NCBI RefSeq assembly: GCF_003383615.1
Contig: NZ_QNUL01000021.1
Coordinates: 1 to 64,000, forward strand
Reading direction: 5' to 3'
Source: Dyadobacter luteus
Lineage (GTDB): Bacteria; Bacteroidota; Bacteroidia; Cytophagales; Spirosomataceae
Length of the DNA: 64,000 bases
The notes beneath the pieces were generated by a model that did no database searches, was not told the DNA's origin, and saw only the letters and a list, made by a program, of their open reading frames with translations. Shown here piece by piece: positions 6,732 to 15,033 of this stretch. Positions within the stretch are counted from its first letter, which is position 1, and every line of letters begins with the position of its first letter. Position numbers and translations under genes: made by a program.

Positions 6732-7964
6732 TTGAACAAACGAAAAATCATCAACGATCCGGTCTACGGATTTATTACAATCTCTTCTGATCTGCTCTTC
6801 GATCTGGTTGAACATCCTTATTTTCAGAGACTCAGGCGTATCAAGCAACTCGGACTTGCCGATGTGGTGTACCCGGGTGCGCTGCATACGAGATTTCATC
6901 ATGCATTGGGTGCTATGCATCTGATGAGCCAGGCATTGAAGGCACTTCAGGAAAAGGGGCATCAGATCTGGGAGCCGGAGGTGGAAGCTGCTCAGGCCGC
7001 GATTTTGTTGCATGACCTTGGACACGGACCATTTTCGCATGTCCTGGAAAGTGTCCTGATGCCTGGCGTTGCGCATGAATCGATTACGCTGGTTATGATG
7101 AAGGATCTGAACCGGCAGATGAAAGGAAAGCTGGATATGGCGATTCAGATGTTTGAGGGTACTTATCCGCGTAAATTCTTTCACCAGATGATATCCAGTC
7201 AGCTGGATATGGATCGCATGGATTACCTTAAAAGAGATAGTTTTTATACTGGTGTTATAGAAGGTTCTATTGGCGCGGACCGTTTAATAAAAATGCTGGA
7301 CCTCAGTGGCGACCATTTGGTGGTAGAAGAGAAAGGACTTTTGAGTATTGAAAACTTTCTTCATGCCCGCAGGCTTATGTACTGGCAGGTGTATCTTCAT
7401 AAAACGCTCTTGAGTGCGCAGGCTATGCTTACGCAGGTGTTGAACCGCGCCCGTGAACTTTCTGACAGAGGAGAGGTATTGTTTGCAACACCCGATTTTC
7501 AAAGGTTTTTGCAGCATCGCTTCTCATTAATCGATTTTAAAAAAGAGCCCGATCTTCTGGCTGCGTTTAACGGGTTGGACGACAATGATATATGGGCTTC
7601 GATAAAGGGCTGGTCCAAACATGCAGATCCTGTTTTGTCGCGGTTGAGCAATATGTTGCTGGAACGTAAACTGTTTAAAATTTTCTTTCTGGATACTCCT
7701 CCCGATGATTCTGTCCTGAATCCTTTACGTGAGCAACTACTGGATCGCGGGGTGTCGGAAGACCAATTACCTTATTTTCTCATTACCGGCGAAACGACCA
7801 ATTATGCCTACGAGAAGGATCAGGATCCGATACAGGTGAAAATGAAGGATGGGAAGCTGCTGGATATTGCGGCGGCATCGGATATTCCAACAATCGATGC
7901 CCTGACCAAGATTGTACGTAAGTATTATGTATGTTGGGGTAAAAATGTATCTTTGCGTGGTTAG
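6732..7964 (+). CDS. HD-domain phosphohydrolase
   Basis: The 410-residue protein is an HD-superfamily metal-dependent phosphohydrolase of the group related to dNTP triphosphohydrolases (SAMHD1-like). Metal ligands are visible as H52 (LHTRFHHALG) and H94-D95 (LLHDLGHGPFSH), with a later Asp in LDMDRMDYLKRDS. The start is TTG at 6732: translation MNKRKIINDPVYGF begins just where family members do, and no ATG lies nearby. A TATTTTTG -7-like box at 6710-6717 implies a very short leader. The gene is divergent from the tRNA and 94 bases before lpxD. Whether the substrate is dNTP, or another phosphate, is not shown. Confidence 0.87.
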   Translation: MNKRKIINDPVYGFITISSDLLFDLVEHPYFQRLRRIKQLGLADVVYPGALHTRFHHALGAMHLMSQALKALQEKGHQIWEPEVEAAQAAILLHDLGHGPFSHVLESVLMPGVAHESITLVMMKDLNRQMKGKLDMAIQMFEGTYPRKFFHQMISSQLDMDRMDYLKRDSFYTGVIEGSIGADRLIKMLDLSGDHLVVEEKGLLSIENFLHARRLMYWQVYLHKTLLSAQAMLTQVLNRARELSDRGEVLFATPDFQRFLQHRFSLIDFKKEPDLLAAFNGLDDNDIWASIKGWSKHADPVLSRLSNMLLERKLFKIFFLDTPPDDSVLNPLREQLLDRGVSEDQLPYFLITGETTNYAYEKDQDPIQVKMKDGKLLDIAAASDIPTIDALTKIVRKYYVCWGKNVSLRG

Positions 7965-8058
7965 TCAGGATGTGAATTCTTTTCTGATGTAAAATGACTC
8001 GATTTCACAAAGTTGCTTTAATACGTCCAACTACAATACCAGAAATTAGCCGAGAAAT

Positions 8059-9108
8059 ATGAAATTTACTGTCAGCGAGATTGCACAAATGCTTGATGGA
8101 ATTATTGTTGGGGATGAAAAAGTTACAATCAGTTCAGCTGCAAAAATTGAAGAAGGGCAGCCCGGTTGTATTTCGTTTCTTGCCAATGATAAATATGAAC
8201 CTTATATCTATACCACACAGTCGTCTGCAGTAATTGTTAATAAAGATTTTGTTCCTAAAAAGGAGCTTTCTGCTACTCTGATCTATGTTGAAAATGCCTA
8301 TACGGCTTTTACAATCCTTCTGGAGGAATACCACAAACGTCTGGCAAGTATTAAAAGAGGTGTTGAGCAGCCCAGTTTTCAGGGTGAAGGAAGCACTTTG
8401 GGCGAAGATGTATATTTGGGTGCATTCTCATACATTGGTAAAAAATGTGTGGTAGGCGACCGGGTTAAAATTTACCCTAATGCGTATCTGGGCGATAATG
8501 TTGTTGTCGGAGACGATAGCACGATTCATCCGGGTGTAAGGATTTATGATAATACTGTGATTGGTAAAAATTGTACTGTTTTTGCCAATACGGTTATAGG
8601 AAGTGACGGATTCGGTTTCGCACCGCAAAGTGATGGTACCTATAAAACAATTCCGCAATTGGGCAACGTTATACTTGAAGATAACGTAAGTATAGGTGCA
8701 AATGCCACCATCGACTGCGCTACCATGGGATCTACAATCATCAGGAACGGTGCTAAAATAGATAACCTGGTTCAGATTGCACATAACGTTGAAATCGGTA
8801 AAAATACTGTTATTGCTGCACAAGCCGGGGTATCTGGCTCTACACGCATTGGAGACAACTGCGTAATAGCAGGTCAGGTTGGCATAGTAGGGCACATTTC
8901 GGTTGCAAATAAAACGAAGGTTGGGGCTCAGTCAGGTCTTTCCAAGTCTATCAAGAAGGAGGGATTGTCATTTTCAGGATCGCCCGCCAAAGAACTGAAT
9001 GAGCATTTACGGTCAATGGCTTTTGTTAAAAGGTTGCCTGAAATAGATAAGCGTCTCAGCGAGCTGGAACAACGCCAGGAAGTCGGAATAATTCAACAGA
9101 GAGATTAA
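8059..9108 (+). CDS. lpxD: UDP-3-O-acylglucosamine N-acyltransferase
   Basis: LpxD adds the amide-linked hydroxy-acyl chain in the third step of lipid A synthesis, in the cytoplasm. The 349 residues show an N-terminal uridine-binding domain (about 1-100), a left-handed beta-helix of hexapeptide repeats (about 100-310), and a C-terminal helix ending LSELEQRQEV. The catalytic His is in LVQIAHNVEIGKN. Length and start MKFTVSEIAQMLDGIIVG are typical. It heads the row lpxD - lpxC/fabZ - lpxA; the gap to the next gene is 81 bases and contains a possible extra promoter. No odd features were seen. Confidence 0.97.
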   Translation: MKFTVSEIAQMLDGIIVGDEKVTISSAAKIEEGQPGCISFLANDKYEPYIYTTQSSAVIVNKDFVPKKELSATLIYVENAYTAFTILLEEYHKRLASIKRGVEQPSFQGEGSTLGEDVYLGAFSYIGKKCVVGDRVKIYPNAYLGDNVVVGDDSTIHPGVRIYDNTVIGKNCTVFANTVIGSDGFGFAPQSDGTYKTIPQLGNVILEDNVSIGANATIDCATMGSTIIRNGAKIDNLVQIAHNVEIGKNTVIAAQAGVSGSTRIGDNCVIAGQVGIVGHISVANKTKVGAQSGLSKSIKKEGLSFSGSPAKELNEHLRSMAFVKRLPEIDKRLSELEQRQEVGIIQQRD

Positions 9109-9136
9109 TACAATTTTAAATAAAATCAACTGACAA

Positions 9137-9144
9137 TACTTTTG
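9137..9144 (+). promoter_or_regulatory. Possible internal promoter before lpxC/fabZ
   Basis: TACTTTTG fits the -7 consensus TAnnTTTG 45 bases before the start codon. At the correct 19-base distance there is TTT rather than TTG, so the upstream half is imperfect. Confidence 0.42.
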
Positions 9145-9189
9145 TAAGCGCAATCCCCGTCGCCTTTAAGCAGATAAGGAGCATATATA

Positions 9190-10581
9190 ATGAACGAAAA
9201 ACAACAAACCATTGCTAAATCAGTATCCGTTACCGGAGTAGGTTTACACACCGGTGTCGTAGCTACGATGACTTTTGTACCTGCACCTGCGAACCACGGC
9301 TATAAGTTTCAGCGTGTAGACTTACCAGGTCAACCCATTGTGGATGCTGACGTAGACAACGTTGTAGATTTGTCGAGAGGTACTACCATAGAACAAAACG
9401 GCGCACGTGTGCACACTGTGGAGCATACGCTGGCTGCACTTGTAGGTCTTCAGATCGATAACGTTTTAATCCAGTTGGATGGTCCTGAACCTCCTATCAT
9501 GGACGGTAGCTCTATCAAATTTGTGGATGCACTGATTGATGCCGGTACCGAAGAACAAAATGCCTACCGTAACTATTTTGAAGTTCCGGAATATGTGCAT
9601 TATAAAAATCCGGATACAAGTACAGAAATGGTTGCTTTGCCGCTTTCGGATTACAGGCTTACGGTCATGGTCGATTACAATTCGACGGTGATCAGCAGTC
9701 AACATGCCTCTTTGAATGATATTACCTTATTTAAAGATGATATCGCTTCCTGCCGTACATTCGTATTCCTGCATGAGCTGGAAGCTTTGTATAAGCAAAA
9801 TCTGATTAAAGGCGGAGATGTTACGAATGCGATTGTTATCGTAGATCGTGAGGTGAAGGACGGAGAGCTGGATCATCTGTCGCAGCTACTGAACAAGCCA
9901 AAAGTAAGTGTTGACAAATCCAATGGTATTCTGAATAATGTAGAACTGCATTATCCGAATGAGATGGCTCGTCACAAATTGCTGGATCTTATAGGGGATC
10001 TTGCATTAATTGGTCGTCCGATTAAGGCGCAGATACTTGCTGCACGTCCGGGTCACGCAGCTAACGTAGCGCTAGCTAAGAAGATTAAAAAACTCATCAA
10101 ATCGGGAAAAGGAAACATACCTCAGTACGATCCTAACAAAGCTCCTGTTTTTGATATCAATCAGATCGGTGAACTTCTGGCACACAGATATCCTTTTCAG
10201 ATGATCGATAAAATTATCGCTCTTGATGAGAATAGTGTGGTGGGTGTGAAAAATGTGACAATCAATGAAGAGTATTTCGTTGGTCACTTCCCTGGAAATC
10301 CTGTGATGCCTGGCGTATTGCAGCTGGAAGCGATGGCACAGACGGGCGGTATCCTTGTACTGACAAGTGTGCCGGATCCTGATAACTACTGGCCTTATTT
10401 GATAGGGATTGATGCATGCCGTTTCCGTAGGAATGTATTCCCGGGAGACACCGTGATATTTAAGTGCGAATTCACCTCACCAATGAAGAGAGGTATTGTA
10501 AAAATGAGTGGCCGGGGTTATGTTGCCGGACAACTTGTATGTGAAGCCGATATGATCGCAAGCCTCGTAAAGAAAAAATGA
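9190..10581 (+). CDS. lpxC/fabZ: Bifunctional LpxC deacetylase / FabZ dehydratase
   Basis: This 463-residue fusion carries UDP-3-O-acyl-GlcNAc deacetylase (about 1-300), the committed zinc step of lipid A synthesis, and 3-hydroxyacyl-ACP dehydratase (about 317-463) of fatty-acid elongation. LpxC signs are VHTVEHTLAAL with the zinc His, and EMARHKLLDLIGDL with the second His and Asp. FabZ signs are HRYPFQMIDKI, the catalytic His in GHFPGNPVMPG and Glu in LQLEAMAQ. The fusion is the normal arrangement in Bacteroidota and places two enzymes competing for hydroxyacyl-ACP in equal amounts. Its stop overlaps the lpxA start by four bases (ATGA), implying coupled translation. Confidence 0.97.
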   Translation: MNEKQQTIAKSVSVTGVGLHTGVVATMTFVPAPANHGYKFQRVDLPGQPIVDADVDNVVDLSRGTTIEQNGARVHTVEHTLAALVGLQIDNVLIQLDGPEPPIMDGSSIKFVDALIDAGTEEQNAYRNYFEVPEYVHYKNPDTSTEMVALPLSDYRLTVMVDYNSTVISSQHASLNDITLFKDDIASCRTFVFLHELEALYKQNLIKGGDVTNAIVIVDREVKDGELDHLSQLLNKPKVSVDKSNGILNNVELHYPNEMARHKLLDLIGDLALIGRPIKAQILAARPGHAANVALAKKIKKLIKSGKGNIPQYDPNKAPVFDINQIGELLAHRYPFQMIDKIIALDENSVVGVKNVTINEEYFVGHFPGNPVMPGVLQLEAMAQTGGILVLTSVPDPDNYWPYLIGIDACRFRRNVFPGDTVIFKCEFTSPMKRGIVKMSGRGYVAGQLVCEADMIASLVKKK

Positions 10582-11384
10582 CACAATCATTAGCATATAT
10601 CCATCCTGATGCCAAGCTGGCTCAGGGTGTAGAAGTTGAACCTTTTGCAATGATTCACCATGATGTAGAGATTGGTGAAGGTACCTGGATCGGATCGCAT
10701 GCAGTAATTAATGCTGGTGCCCGTATTGGGAAAAATTGCCGTATTTACCCTGGAGCTGTGGTTTCTGCCACACCTCAGGATCTGAAATACAATAATGAAT
10801 ATACACTCACTATTGTCGGAGATAATACCACGATCAGAGAATACGCAACTATAAGCAGGGGTACAGAAGAACACTGGAAAACCGTAATTGGCTCGGATTG
10901 CCTCATTATGGCTTATGCACACGTTGCACACGACTGCCGCGTAGGAAATAGCTGTATCATTGGAAACAATGTACAAATGGCTGGCCACGTGCATGTGGGC
11001 GACTGGGCAATCATCAGTGCATTAAGTGCTGTACACCAGTTTGTTAAAATCGGATCTCACTCTTTCATTTCAGGTGCATCCCTGGTAAGAAAAGATGTTC
11101 CGCCTTTTACCAAGGCAGCAAGAGAGCCGATATCCTATGCGGGTATCAATAGTGTGGGGCTGAGAAGAAGAGGATTCAGCAACGAGAAAATCGTTGAAAT
11201 TCAGAATATTTATCGTCAGATATATATGCGTGGATTTAACAATGCAGTAGCACTTGAAAAAGTAGAACTTGAATCTCCGCCATCTGATGAGCGCGACGAA
11301 ATCGTAAACTTTATCCGCAATTCGGAGAGGGGTATTATGAAAAGTCCGTTCCAGTCTAATGGAGGAGGAGAGCCGGAGTTATAA
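10578..11384 (+). CDS. lpxA: Acyl-ACP--UDP-N-acetylglucosamine O-acyltransferase
   Basis: LpxA catalyses the first step of lipid A synthesis, adding a hydroxy-acyl chain to UDP-GlcNAc. The 268 residues form a left-handed beta-helix of hexapeptide repeats (about 1-190) and a C-terminal helical part. The catalytic His lies in MAYAHVAHDCRVGN, and the substrate region IGNNVQMAGHVHVGD is conserved. The ATG overlaps the lpxC/fabZ stop by four bases. It ends the lipid A operon, and a strong hairpin terminator follows 23 bases later. Neighbouring lpxD and lpxC confirm the role. Confidence 0.97.
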   Translation: MTQSLAYIHPDAKLAQGVEVEPFAMIHHDVEIGEGTWIGSHAVINAGARIGKNCRIYPGAVVSATPQDLKYNNEYTLTIVGDNTTIREYATISRGTEEHWKTVIGSDCLIMAYAHVAHDCRVGNSCIIGNNVQMAGHVHVGDWAIISALSAVHQFVKIGSHSFISGASLVRKDVPPFTKAAREPISYAGINSVGLRRRGFSNEKIVEIQNIYRQIYMRGFNNAVALEKVELESPPSDERDEIVNFIRNSERGIMKSPFQSNGGGEPEL

Positions 11385-11406
11385 TTCCCGGCAAATATGA
11401 TTGTAT

Positions 11407-11436
11407 AACCCGTTCGAAAGACGGGTTATTTTTTTA
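11407..11436. terminator. Terminator between lpxA and the MOSC gene
   Basis: AACCCGT and ACGGGTT form a stem around TCGAAAG, followed by ATTTTTTTA on the plus strand. The T-run overlaps the stop codon of the convergent MOSC gene. Confidence 0.85.
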
Positions 11437-12240
11437 TTCCGAGGTTTTTAAAACAGATACCAAAGCGTCCTGTCTGATCAGTCCGTTTTGTTTGGCGACG
11501 GCATTTTGCCCAAACATGATCTTGTTGTTCACTCGGCGGTAACCAGCCAGTGTTTTCAGCGGCTCCGCTCCCTTAATGCCGGTTTCCGGATCAATTGTTG
11601 TGAGTACACAGCGGGCGCAAGGCTTCACTATTTCAAATTCTATATCTCCGATTTGTAACAAAGACCAGTTGTCTTCAGCATGGGGCTCTGTGCCACTGAT
11701 TACAAAATTGGGTCTGAAACGTTTCATTTCAAGGTCGCTATCTATTTTTCTGTTCAAGTTATCCAGTGCTGCCTGAGAAATGATCAGGTAGGGGAACCCA
11801 TCTGCAAAACTTACATTTTCATCATTTTTAGCATATTTCGGATCGGCCTTCCGCTTAGTTGAATCCGGCATAACCACGAGTGTAACTTGTTTTTCAAGTT
11901 GTTTACTAAGCCATTCATCCGCTGTTTTGCTTACCGTAAGCGCAGGAACTACATCATCCCAAACCTTCACTGAAATTTCCAGTGGATGTTCCGGCTGAAG
12001 AGGAATGTCGATAAAACTCTTGTCAGTTCTTGAGTGTAATCTGATGGTATTGCTTTCCAGAGTTACATCAATCAGCGCCATTTTTGAAAAAGTACGCTGC
12101 GTAAGAAATACGCCTTCTTCATCCACGATCATCCAACGCCTGTCGAACCGTAATCCCCGCGACTGGACTTCTGCTTCACTAAGCCTGATGCCGGCCAGAG
12201 ACTTTACCGGGTATATCCATATTTCAGATAAAGTGATCAT
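11434..12240 (-). CDS. MOSC-domain molybdenum cofactor sulfurtransferase-like protein
   Basis: The 268-residue protein has an N-terminal MOSC beta-barrel domain (MITLSEIWIYPVKSLAG, then RGLRFDRRWMIVD) and a C-terminal MOSC domain with the conserved Cys region PCARCVLTTIDPETG and the downstream NKIMFGQN. This layout matches the YcbX / mitochondrial amidoxime-reducing component group, which bind molybdenum cofactor and reduce N-hydroxylated compounds with a redox partner. No ferredoxin domain follows here, so an outside electron donor is needed. The gene start overlaps the stop of the porQ gene by four bases, so the two are translationally coupled although no functional link is known. Confidence 0.9.
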   Translation of the reverse strand: MITLSEIWIYPVKSLAGIRLSEAEVQSRGLRFDRRWMIVDEEGVFLTQRTFSKMALIDVTLESNTIRLHSRTDKSFIDIPLQPEHPLEISVKVWDDVVPALTVSKTADEWLSKQLEKQVTLVVMPDSTKRKADPKYAKNDENVSFADGFPYLIISQAALDNLNRKIDSDLEMKRFRPNFVISGTEPHAEDNWSLLQIGDIEFEIVKPCARCVLTTIDPETGIKGAEPLKTLAGYRRVNNKIMFGQNAVAKQNGLIRQDALVSVLKTSE

Positions 12241-13328
12241 TTTGTTTTGTTGTTTGAAGATGTATCGTAACTTTTTTCGCTCTTAAAACCGTTTTTCAGA
12301 TTCATCACAATAGATAAAGAATTGCTGCCAAAACCCGGTACAAATTGAGCCCGTCCATAGCTGATTTCAAACTTACCAAGCCCAAGCCAGGCACCATAGG
12401 AGAAACCAGCGAGCGCGCCGCGGTCGGTCAGACGAAGTTCCTGCCTCCTGAGGTGGTCATAACCAAGTAATATCCGGATACGGCGATGCAGCAATATTTC
12501 AGAACCCAATGAAAGATGACGCGCCATTTTTTCTGTCAGTCCGACTTTACGGGCAACTTTCATACCATTCTGATCATAAGAATAAAACAAACGCGGATCG
12601 TTATATACCATGTCAAATTTGTTCAGATGATGAATGGTAGCAGAAAACCGTATGGGCATGTACAGAGGTTTAAAGCTAATGCCTAATCTCAGATCCAGAG
12701 GTAATGAAAGATCCGTTCCTGAATAATAGTTCTGTTTTAAAAACCCTATATTTTTGGCCAGAATACCAATGACAATATCTTTTTCGGGATGTCGGAAAGT
12801 GGCTCCCCAATCCATCGCCACTCCCCAGGTTGTGTAGGATTCAATGGAGGAAGCTACGAATTTGGCGGTGGCTCCGACAGCAAAAGGGCCAATGTAATGA
12901 TGATAACCCGCCGCTATACTGTAATCTGCTGCCCTGAACTCGCCCATCACATTGCCGGCATCATCGGTCTCTTTCATCGTGCCATAGTTGAGGTATTGAA
13001 TACCTGTAGCCCATGTTCCGCCGGTCTTTTTCAGCGTTTTTCCATAAGCCAGATTGACAAAGCGCGTATCAGCAAAATAGGGCATCAGATTCACAGATAC
13101 ATTGTCGGATATATTGGAATCTGCCTGAACAGGACTCTGGAATAGCAATGCAGGATCGTGACCTGAAAAAGTGAAATGGTGAGTACCCAAAGCAGTATTT
13201 TTTGCTTGGGAAGGTAATTGCAGGAAGTCCATGCGTGTTCTGCCGCCGGCAGGCTGAGCCATCATGATGCTATTGATTCCGGGAAGGATCAAAATCAAAA
13301 TGACTAAACGCAGAGAGAGTCGGCTCAT
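12237..13328 (-). CDS. porQ: Type IX secretion system protein PorQ
   Basis: The 363-residue protein has a signal peptide (LSLRLVILILILPGINSIMMAQ) shown here as its core VILILILPG...MMAQ, then RTRMDFLQLPSQAKNTALGTH and a series of amphipathic strands typical of the PorP/PorV/PorQ outer-membrane barrels. The phrase NTALGTHHFTFSGHDPALLFQ resembles PorQ, in which mature cargo of the type IX secretion attachment complex is handled with PorU, PorV and PorZ. The C-terminus is short and polar after the last strand (NSLSIVMNLKNGF). It is followed with a four-base overlap by the MOSC gene. No other type IX gene is in the window. PorQ rather than PorV is chosen because of the N-terminal motif. Confidence 0.82.
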   Translation of the reverse strand: MSRLSLRLVILILILPGINSIMMAQPAGGRTRMDFLQLPSQAKNTALGTHHFTFSGHDPALLFQSPVQADSNISDNVSVNLMPYFADTRFVNLAYGKTLKKTGGTWATGIQYLNYGTMKETDDAGNVMGEFRAADYSIAAGYHHYIGPFAVGATAKFVASSIESYTTWGVAMDWGATFRHPEKDIVIGILAKNIGFLKQNYYSGTDLSLPLDLRLGISFKPLYMPIRFSATIHHLNKFDMVYNDPRLFYSYDQNGMKVARKVGLTEKMARHLSLGSEILLHRRIRILLGYDHLRRQELRLTDRGALAGFSYGAWLGLGKFEISYGRAQFVPGFGSNSLSIVMNLKNGFKSEKSYDTSSNNKTK

Positions 13329-13416
13329 TAGAATGCAATTATTTCCTGATTCAGTAAAAATGACACTATATTTATAACCAGTTCAAAAGCAAAAGTAACC
13401 ATATCGTACGTAATAG

Positions 13417-14976
13417 ATGGAACCGGAATCAGCTGCATTTTCAAAAAAGGAGATATTGGACAAAAAAAATGCAGAAGCTGCATTGGGAGGAGGAGCAAAG
13501 CGGATTGAGGCGCAGCATACTAAGGGTAAACTCACTGCTCGTGAACGTCTGGAAATTTTGCTTGATAAAGGTTCCTTTGAAGAAATCGGCAGATTTGTAA
13601 TGCATAGGAGTAAGGATTTTGGTCTGGATAAAGAGCATTATCTGGGTGATGGTGTGGTAACCGGATATGGAAAAATAAACGGGAGACTGACGTACGTTTT
13701 CGCACAGGATTTTACCGTTTTTGGCGGATCGCTCTCAGAAACCCATGCCGAAAAAATTATCCGGATTATGGATCTGGCTATGAAGAATGGGGCACCCGTG
13801 ATCGGATTGAATGATTCTGGCGGAGCCCGCATACAGGAAGGAGTGCTTTCGCTGGCAGGTTATGCTGATATATTTTATAAAAATACGTTGGCTTCCGGCG
13901 TGATTCCTCAGATTTCGGCTATCATGGGCCCCTGTGCAGGAGGTGCAGTATATTCTCCCGCGATCACTGATTTTATACTGATGGTTGAGAATACGAGTTA
14001 TATGTTTGTAACGGGACCAAATGTGGTAAAAACAGTAACTCACGAAGATGTAACCTCTGAGGAACTGGGTGGAGCGATGACACACGCTGTGAAGTCGGGA
14101 GTTACGCATTTTGTTTCTGCCAATGAGGTGGAATGTATTCTGGCGCTTAAAAAATTACTGAGTTACGTTCCGCAAAACTGTGAAGAGGAGCCACCCCGCA
14201 CCACATATCTCCCTGCTGATGAAAACCGTCCTGCTCTTACCAATCTGATCCCTGAAAATCCCAACCAGCCTTATGATATGAGGCAGGTCATTTCGGAAAT
14301 CACGGATGTGGAGAGCTTTTTTGAAGTTCATGCTAATTTTGCAGAAAACATAGTAGTTGGGTTTGCGCGTATTGCGGGCAGAAGTATTGGCGTTGTGGCC
14401 AATCAACCTGCTGTGCTTGCAGGAGTGCTGGATATCAATGCCAGCCAGAAAGCGGCGCGTTTTGTCAGGTTCTGCGATTGTTTTAATATACCATTGCTGG
14501 TACTGGAAGATGTGCCGGGCTTTTTACCAGGAACGGATCAGGAATGGAATGGGATTATCAGTAATGGCGCCAAACTTCTGTATGCTTTTTGTGAAGCAAC
14601 AGTTCCGAGGATTACCGTCATTACCCGAAAGGCATATGGGGGCGCTTATGATGTGATGAACTCCAAACACATCGGAGCTGATATGAATTTTGCCTGGCCT
14701 ACAGCAGAAATTGCTGTAATGGGAGCAAGTGGGGCGGCTGAGATCATTTTCAAAAAAGAAATAGCTGAAGCTGAAGATCCGGCAGAAAAGTTGCGTGAAA
14801 AAGTAGATGAGTACACCCGTAAATTTGCTAATCCATTCCGTGCAGCACATCGGGGATATATTGACGAAGTCATTTATCCTGAGCAGACCAGAGCCAAACT
14901 CATTCGTGCATTTGAAATGCTGGAAAATAAGGTGGCTACACTTCCCAGGAAAAAGCATGGAAATATTCCTTTGTAA
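13417..14976 (+). CDS. Acyl-CoA carboxylase carboxyltransferase (beta) subunit
   Basis: The 519-residue protein is a biotin-dependent carboxyltransferase of the propionyl-/acyl-CoA carboxylase beta family. It has both crotonase-like halves: the N-terminal half with LTARERLEILLDKGSFEE, LNDSGGARIQEGV and GPCAGGAVYSPA, and the C-terminal half with LEDVPGFLPGTDQEWNGII, RKAYGGAYDVMNSK and WPTAEIAVMG. It moves CO2 from carboxybiotin to propionyl-CoA (or acetyl-CoA). The biotin carrier protein is coded at 42056, far away, and no biotin carboxylase is seen here. The gene stands alone and divergent from porQ, and ends at a shared terminator. Substrate choice between propionyl- and methylmalonyl-type is inferred only. 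Confidence 0.93.
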   Translation: MEPESAAFSKKEILDKKNAEAALGGGAKRIEAQHTKGKLTARERLEILLDKGSFEEIGRFVMHRSKDFGLDKEHYLGDGVVTGYGKINGRLTYVFAQDFTVFGGSLSETHAEKIIRIMDLAMKNGAPVIGLNDSGGARIQEGVLSLAGYADIFYKNTLASGVIPQISAIMGPCAGGAVYSPAITDFILMVENTSYMFVTGPNVVKTVTHEDVTSEELGGAMTHAVKSGVTHFVSANEVECILALKKLLSYVPQNCEEEPPRTTYLPADENRPALTNLIPENPNQPYDMRQVISEITDVESFFEVHANFAENIVVGFARIAGRSIGVVANQPAVLAGVLDINASQKAARFVRFCDCFNIPLLVLEDVPGFLPGTDQEWNGIISNGAKLLYAFCEATVPRITVITRKAYGGAYDVMNSKHIGADMNFAWPTAEIAVMGASGAAEIIFKKEIAEAEDPAEKLREKVDEYTRKFANPFRAAHRGYIDEVIYPEQTRAKLIRAFEMLENKVATLPRKKHGNIPL

Positions 14977-14978
14977 GT

Positions 14979-15016
14979 AAAAAGCACGGCTTCGATTAAA
15001 ACGAGCCGTGCTTTTC
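14979..15016. terminator. Bidirectional terminator between carboxylase and SusD genes
   Basis: AAAAGCACGGCT pairs with AGCCGTGCTTTT across a 12-base loop, and both flanks carry A- or T-runs. It serves the two convergent genes. Confidence 0.85.
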
Positions 15017-15033
15017 TATTTTATGCTAATCGC

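Noticed and set aside
8428..8895. 155-codon minus-strand frame in lpxD
   Set aside because: The regular period comes from the hexapeptide repeats of LpxD read in antisense.
13390..13397. TACTTTTG (minus) as the porQ promoter
   Set aside because: The -7 box matches, but no TTG occurs at 19-21 bases, so I did not list it.
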